64,000 nucleotides of DNA from Sambucus nigra. Its lineage: Eukaryota; Streptophyta; Magnoliopsida; Dipsacales; Adoxaceae. The stretch spans positions 82,007,751 to 82,071,750 of the forward strand of contig OX422223.1 in NCBI GenBank assembly GCA_949130495.1, read 5' to 3'. The position numbers were made by a program, and so were the translations under genes. The notes under the pieces were generated by a model. The model was given only the letters and a program-made list of their open reading frames with translations. It was not told where the DNA came from and made no database searches. The stretch's first letter is position 1; each line of letters begins with the position of its first letter. Of the stretch, positions 36,280 through 46,951 are shown piece after piece.

Positions 36280-37330
36280 GCTTCAGACCTACTTGTAGAT
36301 TTTGTATCGTACCTGTTCTGATTTGTTGTTTCTAGACTTCCATAACTCGTAAAAAATGACTTTAGGAAGGATGTTGTATATGAACTGTTGATGATCCTTT
36401 CTAGGCATTTTGAACCACCATGAAAGCATAATGGATTTGCAAGAGGAATAGTTGATTTGCACCCTAACTTTGTTGCTAAAGTAATTCCATACTTCTTTAG
36501 CTATCTTGCATTGAATGAACACATGTTTTATAGTGTCTTCATAAGCTTAACAACCTCTGCACATTGTGCCCATCGTGATGCCTAACTATTGTATCTCAAC
36601 TTTTAGTGGAATAGATTTGTTCAGCAGCTTCGAAATGATATTGGAAATCCTAATAGGACAGTCTGATTGCCAATAAACTCATAACTTTTCAAGACTTTCT
36701 ATGATATTGGGAATACTATCAAAATTATGAAATTTGGGATTTTGAAGCTTGATGAGCCAAACCACCAGCTACAATGTTTGATTGTCTCCATATATGACTT
36801 ATTTTGAACTTGAATTTATCAATGATGCATTGAATTTATGAAATAGTCTACTAAATAATCTAAGGAGGTTTCCAAATTCCCTTAACTATATTTACAATGG
36901 CCTTGTTGTCTAATTCAATAAGGACCTGATTTAGCCCTTTAGGCATGCACAATTTTACTCTAGAAAGAAGAACCAAGACTTTCTTGAAGGCTATCAAACG
37001 TGTTAGTGGATATAGAAAGAGCATTATGAAATTCACCATAAGAGTTGATGAACCAATACCGGATTTAGCCCTTTTTAAATAGTTGATGAATTCTTCATGG
37101 ATTTATTTCTGGTTAACCACCCAAACTTGGTCAAAGTTTTTAATTTTGTGGATATGCAACCTATTCTTTTTATCTTTGACTATGTAATGAAAAAAATTAG
37201 TATTTAGATTCCCCCCTCTTTGAACCATTTCAGGATATATTTCATTTTCCACTAGGTTTTCCCAAATATAATCATCATCAGTTCTAAAGTTATACTAATT
37301 TAACTTAGAATCTGAGTAGCCTAAGTCTGA
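36280..37330 (-). pseudogene. LINE (L1-like) reverse-transcriptase fragments
   Basis: On the minus strand the piece 36522-36289 reads MFIQCKIAKEVWNYF and LWKSRNNK, the zf-RVT region at the end of plant L1-type polyproteins. Farther upstream (about 37230-37080) VKDKKNRLHIHKIKN matches the linker before the RT palm. The region between is mostly lost or scrambled, so this is a deleted, broken copy. Confidence 0.6.
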
Positions 37331-40300
37331 CAAACTAGTGGATGAGATCTTTGATTGTAGAGGAAATACCCTTTGTATTCCCAAAAATAAATGAGATCAT
37401 TGACTGCAAAGGAGATAAAATTTGAGCATTTATTTGTCTATAATCTTGTGAATCTTTTAAAGATAGTATCTTGATACTTTGGATGAGTTTTTGAGACTTG
37501 AGGAGTACTTAGTTGGGCAGGATGGGTGGGAGGTTTATTGTTAGCAGGGTTTTTGCATTCTTTGTATTATATCCATTTTCTATCAAAAGAGGTGGCAAAA
37601 AATTCTAATTCTTCTTGTGTTATAATGGAAATTTGATAATTGTCTTCCTAGCATGACATGTATTGCTTATGATAAGCCAAATACTCGTCATACTTGGTAA
37701 GGTCATTGGCTCTTGGAGATAAATTACAAAGATCCACTACCATGGCTTCATCTGTACTGATTTCAGAGTGTTTAATCCTTTCAGTATTTTCTACAATAGT
37801 ACTTTTAGGGACCATCTTAACATCTACTTCATAACTAGATGACTGGAGTGTGGCTTGAACTATTTTTTTGAGACTAACATTCAGTGCGTATGACATTTAT
37901 AAAAGTATATATTTAGAGTTCCACAAATGCCTACAAAACGAGAGAAACATTTCAATACCTTATATTTGCAATTAGGAACCGTTTCGTATGCGTTACTTGA
38001 TCGCTTTCAGTATAGCATAAAGCCACTTGTATATTGTTTTGCTTAACATAAAAAACTGAGGATGTTTATTAGTTTATAGAACAAGTATACCATCTATCAT
38101 GAATAACAATATCTCAGCTATTAAATCAATTCGTTGCCACGAATTGAATAATATAACATAGGAAGATCTTTGGTGGCGTCGCCAGTTGAGTGCCAGTTCA
38201 TGCTTTACTCTTTTTTTTCATTAAATGTCTACAAATCTATGTAACTATATAAAATAGTAGTCCCAATCCATGTATGCCTGCCATGTGGTATCTGAATTTA
38301 GTGTAAGTTATGCAAAATAGTTCCCGTTTCGATTACAGGCTCTAACCTTATTTTCGTAGGCCGCTTCGATCCTCATACCTGTTAGATCCCCTTCATCTTT
38401 TGCCCCCCATTATTTATCCGTCTGTACAGTTCGCCTCCTATCAATCATCCGTCTGTACAGTTTTGTTGATCCACTTTGTATGCCATGGTTACACTATATA
38501 TGATGAGAGGATTATTTCATAGTTGCATATCTCTGCTCATTTTTAGCGGCAGCAAAGTAAGGTATGTGCTAGATTGGCCATGGCTTAATTTCTAACACAT
38601 TATGCAGTAATTTGGAACTGAATTATATTCCACCTCTTGCCAGAAACCTTTTTTATCACATCCAATCTAAATTCAATCTGTGAATTCTTTCAAGAGATCA
38701 CACATCTTTTCCACACTAATTCTAGTTAGAGCAGGAGTAGCAACATCTAATTTCCTTTTGAATTCCTCAACCTTGAAATATTTCAGCCCTGGAAACAACA
38801 AGAATAAATGATTAATATTTATAACAGAAGACACACACAAGTTTCAGGCCAAGTGAAAATACTATCATTTTATTATTGTTAAGTTGAATTTTTTGATAGG
38901 ATTTAACATTTTCTATTCATTATATTTAAAGTCAAACCCTCAAAAAGTCAACTATATATCCCCCATTTTATTACTGAAAATAGTGTCATTTTATTACTGT
39001 TAAGCACAGTGATTAACATATCTACACTTATTTAGATATCATATATAAGCATGTTAATGGTAATAAGCATTAATCATGCTATATTATGGATAGATGATAA
39101 TGCACAGGACATAATAACATCTCTAACTTGGAAGCATTTGTGTCCCCCATTGCTGATTAAGATTCCAACTGTGCTGATATATAATGATTTTTCGAAGAGA
39201 TACATCGCTTTGTCTAACGCACACAATCCTCTATCCATATCTAATTGTTTTCACTGTTAGCCTTCAAACACATTTCCTTATACCGGTATTAAGACTTGGC
39301 AGGTAATTTGATTGAATTGATATTAAATAAATTCACCTAGAAGTGAAACTCATTTTATAACCTATGATATACTAAGTGGAGTAACTTTTTCAAACCCCAT
39401 CATAATTGATCAGTTCTACTGTGATTCCCCTAAATCTGTCATAATCAGGTATCATGTACATGTCTCTAATTATGAAGTTGAATTTTATTTTATTTTTATA
39501 AACAAAGTGAAAAAAGATACGAGCTAATCCAACGGTTCCTTAATATATATATACTGTCAGCTATAAGAAGATTGTATGTATTCCTCAAAGATTAGCTATA
39601 ATAAGAAATAAGATGAAGAAGGACGAGGTCGGTTTAAGTCACAAACATATGGCCCTGCTCGAATATCGAATCGAGTAAAGAAGGCTCCATTGAAGACATA
39701 GTTACCAAATGATGAGGATGTGGTAATATATGTTATTTTTAGATGAATTGACATTGACGAATGACTATCGTAGCAAGTAGAATTTGGTATTTATATAAGA
39801 TAAAAAGTTCACAATTCTACTGCCAAAAGAAATTGTAATTTCCAGAGAATAGGCATCCTAAAATTTTCCAATACATTGTTTTATGATTTGTGTTCTTATG
39901 AGTTATTCATTCAAGAAAATAGTTACGCTATAAAGACAGGGAGATTTTGAATGGCCTACTTTGTTCGAGAAATAAATATATAATAAATTACTTAATCTAA
40001 TCAGGTTGCTGTTCTTATATTACTGATAAGTCGTCTTGAAGTAGGTGAATCATAACTGATTTTCATTTTCAAGCCGTTTAATCAAATTTTCGTATTGACT
40101 AATTGAGGGTTATCTTTACTCATTAGGGGTGCCTCCATTGAGGACTGATTCATATGCATGCAACTCGTTCACATCTCCACGGATACTATCACTACACCAT
40201 AGCTACTTTCATCATTGAACTAGTGGCATTCTGTCTTTCATCCCGTAGGCTAGCTGCTTGCTGCGATATTTAGCCTTATTCCTTCATGGCATTAACAAAA

Positions 40301-41590
40301 ACAAAGCATCGAGAGAGAGAGCAGGCCATTCCCCTATCTGTTAATTTCTTATGAAACTCGACCAGTCACCTTCATCAACGTTGGTGTATCTGTGAGTGGT
40401 TCATTCTCGGTTCTGACGTCGAACGGGTCATGAGAACATAGTTTGAGTTGTCTTCCTTGTTCTTTATTAGTAACAAGAACACGTGTACAAGAGAGTAAGA
40501 GTAGTTTGTTGGGCTAACTGCCCTTAACCTTAGTATGATACTCAGTTAACAGCACATAACAACCTGATTAAAGACTTAATTGCGCGCGGGCCTGCTCTTA
40601 ATAGGATAACTCGACGGGAGACTAAACTAAAGAATTCATCTACCGCGCCTCGTTCACTCTCCTAGAGTTGCTCAATCAACAAGCTAACTAACCTTGAGGG
40701 AAGGCACCGTAGCAACATCCTTAACCCCTTTTCCCAACTGACATCGCAGATCCAATAACACTTGCCGAGTTTCAGATGTTTAAAGAACGTGAGAGTCAGA
40801 GGACGTTCATCACATCCTAGTTTGCATTCATAAATTTTGGCAGGGCCTACTACACTTGAAGTCCCCAGCCAAGTGTGGAAGTCCAATCATTTTACCAACA
40901 TATATTTTGACTTGTCCAGGAATATGGGCAGCTGAAATGTCAACTCAATTACCTAATTACTCATCTTTGGGCATAATTTAAGATAGCTAATGAGTTGGAG
41001 ATGGTCTTAGAGGTGTAAGTTTGCATATGCATATTATGGATTTTAATTTGATCCTAAAAACATGAAAGTCAAAATTTTCTCGTAAGCTCATTCCCAGGTT
41101 TCTTCTAATCTCAATTTCTTCATTTTTGTCAATGTTTACAGGATTATTTACAGGTAGTTTTGTGACGTTATTCAGTGTATATGCAATCTTAGCGCATTTG
41201 TGTGGGTTTTTCTCCCCAAGGACTGAATAATCTTAAATATAAATTGTTTATCCTGTTTTCAGGTACCCTTCACATTCTTCACAGGTTACTTATGTTATTC
41301 CCATTCTTCTCAGATAGTTTTTTAGGACTGAAGAATCTTATATATTCTTTTTTTCAGGTGTTTATTAACATTAAAGTGATACGCAACATAATATGCTCTC
41401 CATTTTATAAGGTATGAATTAAAGTTTGAGTTCTAATATATATTGTGGTCTGTTGGATATCCCTCCAAATTAAAATCATTTTTTTTTCTACACTTGAATT
41501 TACCTTGAGCTTTGCGTGGGGTTGTTTTGTTGGCCTATAATAAATGTGGTTAGTTATTTAAATCATTTGCACTCAGAATGCACAAGAGGA
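37331..41590. other. Interior CACTA DNA without a recognised gene
   Basis: Scattered short ORFs (37648-37896 minus, 39051-39260 plus, 40662-40886 minus, 41202-41417 plus) show no motif I recognise. The 82-codon minus-strand ORF 37648-37896 is hydrophilic and contains SPRANDLTKYDEYLAYHKQY; it could be an exon of an unknown gene or captured DNA. No transposase signature was found here. Confidence 0.35.
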
Positions 41591-41639
41591 GAAAGTTTTA
41601 AAAAAATCCCTACATAAATAAGCTCAACTTTATAACTAT

Positions 41640-41995
41640 AAGGGTCACACCATTGGTGCTTATTGTAAGGCTTTTGGCAATCACATTGCCTTTTATGCTA
41701 AAATTGAAGAAGTGATCACATGTGTTGAGCTAGCTTGGTTTAATGGTTGGACTCAATTGTGGATTGAGTTTGACTCATATGCAGTAATGAGCTGCTTATT
41801 GAACATGTGTTATCATCCTCCATAACAATTAAAGGTGAGATGGGAAAATTACAAATCTTTTCTTTCTCAAATGCAATTTTTTTGCACTCATATTTATAGA
41901 GAATGCAATGGTCCTGCAAAAAAGCTCTCTAACATAGGCATCTCTCAAACTAGATGATCCTGAAGTGATGCCTCTGCATATGATGTTGGTCAACT
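41640..41995 (+). pseudogene. RNase H-like domain fragment (RVT_3 type)
   Basis: The plus-strand reading gives AYCKAFGNHIAFYAKIEEVI, CVELAWFNGWTQLWIEFDSY and, after one in-frame stop, a tail THIYRECNGPAKKLSNIGIS. This is the pattern of the RNase H-like domain found at the end of plant LINEs and in small host genes: an acidic ELA helix, an EFDS strand and a YRECNxPA(K/D)xL helix. The stop near 41823 breaks it. It is plus-sense, unlike the LINE fragment at 36280-37330, so it came from another copy or was inverted. Confidence 0.6.
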
Positions 41996-42149
41996 AGAAG
42001 TTCCTGAAGTGCTTACACTTTCTTTATATAGATAGACAATATTATTCTGCAGAATGAGTTTTCTTTTGACACTTTCTTGATATACTATTTTGATATTGTG
42101 CCCCACATTCTTTATTGTAACTAACATAGTTACATTTTATTATTTGCAG

Positions 42150-42397
42150 GCATACACATGGCATACCCGGCATACGTATTATTCAAAGGCCTAAATCCAG
42201 GTGTTTACACTTCGTGGCAAGCAACACAAGCACAAGTCAATGGATATCGAGGCGCCGTATTAAAAAAATTTGAGTACATTGAACTTGCTCAACATGCATA
42301 CTCTGAATACACGAGAGATGATGTCACCGCATCAATACCCCCCACAACTGATATACCTAGACTTCATGAAGCGTATCCACTGCGTGGTGACTCCTGA
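42150..42397 (+). CDS. Small ORF/exon with RNase H1-type hybrid-binding (viroplasmin-like) domain
   Basis: An acceptor-like TTATTTGCAG precedes the stretch, and the first ATG is at 42158; TGA is at 42395-42397, giving 79 codons. Residues 5-40 read YVLFKGLNPGVYTSW then QVNGYRGAVLKKF. This is the signature of the RNase H1 N-terminal hybrid-binding fold, also called viroplasmin or Cauli_VI: aromatic-V-x-K-G-x-x-P-G-[IV]-Y-x-S-W, Q-V-x-G-[YF]-x-G, K-x-F. The tail is hydrophilic. It lies about 300 bp inside the CACTA right end and 150 bp after the RNase H-like fragment. The usual host order is hybrid-binding then RNase H; here it is reversed. It could be an exon captured by the transposon or part of a CACTA accessory ORF. 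No other caulimovirus feature is present, so a viral origin is not implied. Confidence 0.55.
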
Positions 42398-42713
42398 TCT
42401 AGATTTAGAATGATTTGTTACATGTTCATGACATTTCATGTCATCGAAGTGTTGTGTCGTTATTTTTTTTAGTTTATTTTTTATTCTATGTTCATTTTGT
42501 ACTTGGCGCCCACGAAGGGGTTGTTTGATGTTAAATTAAGTTTAAACAATATTATGTGTACTGGATATTTGGAATATGAGAAATATAAATGAAATGTTGT
42601 CAAAAATTTTAGACTTGTTATCATGATATTTATTTTACTTTAATTATTTCATCATTTTGTGAAAATATAAAGATATTTGTAATAGTATTACCACATTTAA
42701 TAAATTCAATTTT

Positions 42714-43050
42714 ATAACTGCTAATAGCAGTCACAAATTTGCCACTACTATCAATTTTGTAACTGCTAACAACAGTCACAAATATAACATTTGTAACTGC
42801 TGTGAGCAGTTACTAATCTAATATTCGTAAATGCTGTCAGCAGTTACAAATGTTATATTTGTGACTGCTAAGAGCAGTTACGAATATCAGTTACAAATTG
42901 GGGTCGCCAGTCATAACCCCATAGGAGTTTTAAAAATTTGTGACTGCTGTTAGGAGTTATAAATTTTCTTTTGTCACCCCCTAAATTATGACGGTAAATA
43001 GCAGTTATAAAGGTCATTTGTGAGTGCTAACAGCACTCACAAATCTCCCA
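42714..43050. repeat. CACTA right subterminal repeats
   Basis: These are copies of the same palindromic unit as on the left, for example TAACTGCTAATAGCAGTCAC and TTTGTAACTGCTGTGAGCAG, in both orientations. Many units here have TAACTGCT where the left array has TGACTGCT. Confidence 0.85.
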
Positions 43051-43066
43051 TTTTGGTGTAGTGCGC

Positions 43067-44480
43067 CTTATAACGTTGATGTAAATAAGCATTGCCGAGC
43101 CACATTGAGAACCATTTAATTTGATATTTCTAACCCCGTTGCATTTGTTTTATATTCTTAATGGTTTTATACTCTTGAATATATTACAATGACCATGTAT
43201 TAAAAAATACTACAAAATTTTAACTAGTTGACAATTTGTAACATAAAATAATTCACCCTTCTTAAATCAATTTTCGGGAAACACTTTATATTACTCTATG
43301 TTTTTACTCACAACATTTTTTTCACTTACAGTTAACAATTTTGTGCTCATACACTTACACACACGCCCCTACACATTTTTCTTTTCTTGTAAGCATTTGT
43401 TGGTTGTATATCTATATTATTATAATATATATTTTATTTCTATCAACTATTTTGAAATACTTGAATAATTACATGCTGCATATAGAAAAATAAATTTAAT
43501 GTGATATGTATTTCTTAATATTAAAGGAAAAGTACAACTTAATATTAGTTCAGATGTTTCATATTGATTTCCATTATTTTCTTGTTGTATACGTTTTAAC
43601 TTTTTAGTTAAAACTAGTGATTTACTTAGTTATTCTATTGTCGTCACCAATTAACTAATGTTCGAATGTCACATCACATGCATTAATTAAGTCATCTCAC
43701 ACTTTATAATATATTACTATATTATCTATAAAATACTATAAAAAACATCCCCACATTACTTGAGTTGCATACTAACACGTAAATATAATTCGACCGATCA
43801 AAGTGGAGGTTTTTCTTTAGGATTTTCTATACGTAAATTGTCCACTTGTCCATCCCAATATTCATCTCTGTTTCCCACTCTCTGTCTGCTCCCCATCTCT
43901 TTTATGTGTCCTTTCTTCATCTCATTCCTCCTCCTTTGTAAAATACCGACCCTCTATCTTCTTCGTAAGGGTGTTCATTGAAAGCAAAAAATCCAAACCG
44001 TATGCAACCGTTTAGTTTAGGCTAGTTTGATTTGTTTTCTTGTTGTTTTTGTTTCGGTTCAAAAACTGCAGGACAAGTTTTTTCAGTTCACTTCTTGATT
44101 CAGCACAAATTAAAAAAAAAAAAAAAACAATAAATTAAACCGAACTAAACCGATTTTTAAGTTATATATATATATATATATATATGGACAAACCTAAGTT
44201 TTCTATTTAATTAAAAGATTTAAAATCATTTATAAATTATTGAATTTTAATTACATATATAATGCTCACTTATAATGTTTAAAGTTATATTTGAGGAAGA
44301 TTATGAATAATATAAGTTATGAGGAAGATTATGAATTTTATTATATTTTCAGTTATAAATTAGTAATAGAATCGAATCAACCTCTTCACCCCATCCTTCC
44401 TCCACTCATATGCTCAACCGACTCAACGAAGGATTTCAAAATCGTAGGGTTCTAAAGTTTGGACACATTAAATTTCCAAG
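43067..44480. other. AT-rich intergenic DNA upstream of the FMT gene
   Basis: No supported gene. A stretch from about 43967 has AACCG/AACCGAACT motifs seen in some MITEs, and there is a short TA tract at about 44162-44185. The ORF 43760-43981 is pyrimidine-rich and has no recognisable domain. Confidence 0.35.
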
Positions 44481-44905
44481 CAAGGTTCTAAAAAACGCGG
44501 GGCGTGATTGAGGCGTGGAGGCCAAGCCTTAAGCCTTAGAAGCCTAGACGGGCCTAGACGTAAAAAGGCGTGAAAATGCGTTTAGGCCTTCTTAATATAT
44601 TTTAATATTTTTTAACCATAACAAGGCTATTAAAATACAAAAATTGCATATATCATAAAAATATGTCAGAATATATGCAAATTAAAATACTATTTTATTA
44701 TTTTGGATGAGATAATTGTCCGGTTTGTAAAGAAATTCTTTAAAAGGCGACATCGTTTCACTAAAGCATTGTTGTTTTTAGAAAAAAAGCCGCCTTAAGG
44801 GTTTTACCAAGAATAAGGCGTGAAAAGCGTAAGGCGAGGCGTTTCTCCCAAGCCTTAAGCCTAGGCGTGCCTAGACGGACCCTAGGCGGATTTTTTAGAA
44901 CAGTG
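44481..44905. mobile_element. hAT-like MITE, complete, 8-bp TSD
   Basis: The termini are CAAGGTTCTAAAAAA and, reading inward from the right, CACTGTTCTAAAAAA (13 of 15 match). An 8-bp target duplication TTTCCAAG flanks it (44473-44480 and 44906-44913). The 8-bp duplication and CA-start termini are hAT hallmarks. The interior is rich in AGGCGTG and CCTTAAGCC-type words and is noncoding. It lies just upstream of the FMT transcription unit. The element at 1-181 is a relative. Confidence 0.8.
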
Positions 44906-45983
44906 TTTCCAAGTAAAAAAGGTAATATTTATTGTTCCATATTTATTCCTCTCTCATAAACTCCCAAAGAAAATCAAATATTGACCAAAAACTTGAAACA
45001 CTGCAATCCAGCTTATGAGACAGCCTTAAAAGCCCAAGCCCACACATGCCTGGGTTATCAAATAATTGGTCTAACAGGGCAAAATCCGCCGTCTCTCTCT
45101 AACACACTGCTCTGCTCTCTCCAAAACCCCACCCCCACTCAAAATCTCTCCCTATTTGTGTTATTCATCTATACACACATATGTGTTATAATTTTAACCT
45201 TGTCATTTGATCATACAGTTGACCTGCGATTGGACCTTGCTTGCCTAATTGGTAAAACCATTCTAAAATATCTCTATTCATCATGTGCTACTTATCTGAA
45301 TTCCTAGTTATTAGTTTGGTTAAAAGTTTCATCCCTTTACTAATTTTTAGGTCAGGTTCTTTTTACTTCCCTATGTTGGGCTTTCTCATTTTGTACTTGT
45401 TGTGTCATTGCTGGTTTTGTTTTACTGTGATAAAATGAAAAAAATGACCTTTTGAGTTAACATATGCAACAGTTGTTTTAATAAGTTACTGTTTGTTCTG
45501 CTTATGAATTTACTTCGAGTGTTGCTGGTATGTTTATTGATTGTATCTTAGTTCTTTCTTATGTTGTTCCGTTTCGTTCCCAATTGTTGATTTTCCCAAT
45601 TGTTGATTTTGCTTAATTGTTTATGCGAATTTGTAGTTTACTCGGTGTCTATATATATATATTGTTTGATTCTTAAATATGAAATGTTTATTGGCTCATC
45701 AATTGTTTTACTTTACCGTGTCGAATGAAGAATGTACTCTATTGATTTAACATTTGTTTTAGTAAATTATTTTACTGTAACATGTGTTTTAGTTATGAAT
45801 GGACCTATGTATTGGAACTTAAAGTAATACTTTGTAATTTTTGGGGCAAGCTTAGTTTGTCTTTCTGTAGATGTATATATACATATATATAAATATGCAT
45901 TTTCTTGGAACATGGGTTTGAACTTTGGGTGTGTTTTGGAGCCCGAATTCCATGGCATGGAATTGGAATTGGAAAATTTTTAA

Positions 45984-46110
45984 GGGCCGCTTGGCAACCC
46001 ATTTCCAAAGCTTAGAATCGGAATTGGAAGGCCAATTTTAATTCCGTGGAATTAAAATTGACCTTCCAATTTCATTTTTATGGCTTGGAATTGGGTTGCC
46101 AAACGGACCC
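45984..46110. mobile_element. PIF/Harbinger-like MITE, copy 1
   Basis: The ends are GGGCCGCTTGGCAACCC and GGGTTGCCAAACGGACCC, near-perfect inverted repeats with an internal palindrome around AATTCCGTGGAATT. Copy 2 follows 42 bp later. Flanking TAA/TTA is compatible with a 3-bp target duplication but reads inverted on the left. Confidence 0.6.
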
Positions 46111-46152
46111 TTAGTTCAAATTTTGAAAATTTTGAACTGAAAATAACACTTA

Positions 46153-46280
46153 GGGCCCGTTTGGTAATCTAATTCCAAGGCTTGGAATTGGAATTGAAAG
46201 GCTGATTTCAATTCCATGGAATTAAAATTGGCCTTCCAATTCTATTTTCATGGCTTGGAATTGGGTTGGCAAACGGACCC
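46153..46280. mobile_element. PIF/Harbinger-like (Tourist-type) MITE, copy 2
   Basis: A 128-bp element, GGGCCCGTTTGGTAATC to GGGTTGGCAAACGGACCC, is flanked by TTA at 46150-46152 and 46281-46283. The 3-bp TTA duplication and terminal GGGCCCGTTTGG are typical of Tourist-like MITEs. It is close to 45984-46110 in sequence, so this is either a pair of insertions or a local duplication. Confidence 0.75.
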
Positions 46281-46517
46281 TTAGATTCTTTTCAATTCCC
46301 CCTATTCTATCTTTCTCATTTGGTACTTAGATCAAAATTTTGTTTTATTTTACTTGTGATAGAATGAAGAAACGAGTTTATTGATTAACATATGCAATTT
46401 TGGTTTTCGTAAATTATTATATGTTCTGCGTATGAATTTACTTATACATTGGAACTTAATTGTGATACTTTGTCAATTTTTTTCTTTGGGGCAAACTGTT
46501 GATATGTGAAGGTAGAA

Positions 46518-46906
46518 ATGGCTGGTAAATCGAACAAGGGGAAAAATCGGAGAGGGTCCCATCATACTACAAATTCTTCAGATCATGTGGTCTCACCAAA
46601 TGCTCCCTTGAAAGAGAAATTAAAATCTTCGGAGTTACCCGAATCCAATGCCAATGGAAATCCAGTTGTGAGTGAGTCAGATACTACCAAGCTGGAAGTA
46701 AAGGAGTCGGAAAATGCAAATCAAGATAACCAGGCTAAGCAAGGTTAATATGATTTTATAGTCATTTTTTTTGTTTCTATGTTCTTAAGAATATTAAATT
46801 TAATTCGACATTAATTGGCATGTTGACATTACATTGAATATTATCTTCGTAGTATTATTTTAATTGTGCTCAATGTTGGGATACATGAACTGGACAATTG
46901 GGAGCC

Positions 46907-46951
<45 letters not shown>

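Larger units (their letters stand above)
33721..43063. mobile_element. CACTA (En/Spm) DNA transposon, complete ends
   Basis: The left terminus is CACTACACCAAAATACTAAT at 33721 and the right terminus reads ATTTTGGTGTAGTG to 43063. The inverted terminal match is CACTACACCAAAAT (14 bp) plus weaker matches further in. The target duplication is CGC at 33718-33720 and 43064-43066, the 3-bp length expected of CACTA elements. Subterminal palindromic repeats flank both ends. The 9343-bp interior contains other repeats and captured or nested fragments. I see no TNPD/TNP2-type transposase, so it is probably non-autonomous. A CT-rich stretch ending CACTGTAAGC (34360-34402) may be the remains of a transcript leader with a donor site. 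Confidence 0.9.
45040..46517 (+). promoter_or_regulatory. Probable promoter, 5' UTR and 5'-UTR intron of the FMT gene
   Basis: A pyrimidine-rich leader (TCTCTCTCTAACACACTGCT and following, about 45090-45150) resembles a plant transcription start region. Introns in 5' UTRs are common, and a splice acceptor-like GTGAAG just before the start codon (46511) would fit one. The span also carries two PIF/Harbinger-like MITEs. No clear TATA box was found. The exact start site and the intron are inference. Confidence 0.4.

Noticed and set aside
42150..42397. Endogenous caulimovirus insertion
   Set aside because: Only the domain shared with host RNase H1 is present. No caulimoviral coat, movement or polymerase region is nearby.
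43967..44400. Another hAT-type MITE with GGGTGTTCA start and AACCGAAC words
   Set aside because: The right end and a target duplication could not be found; kept as unassigned intergenic DNA.
46506..46517. FMT start at an upstream GTG (adding four residues)
   Set aside because: GTG is not a usual plant start, and MAGKSNK beginning at 46518 matches the conserved N-terminus.
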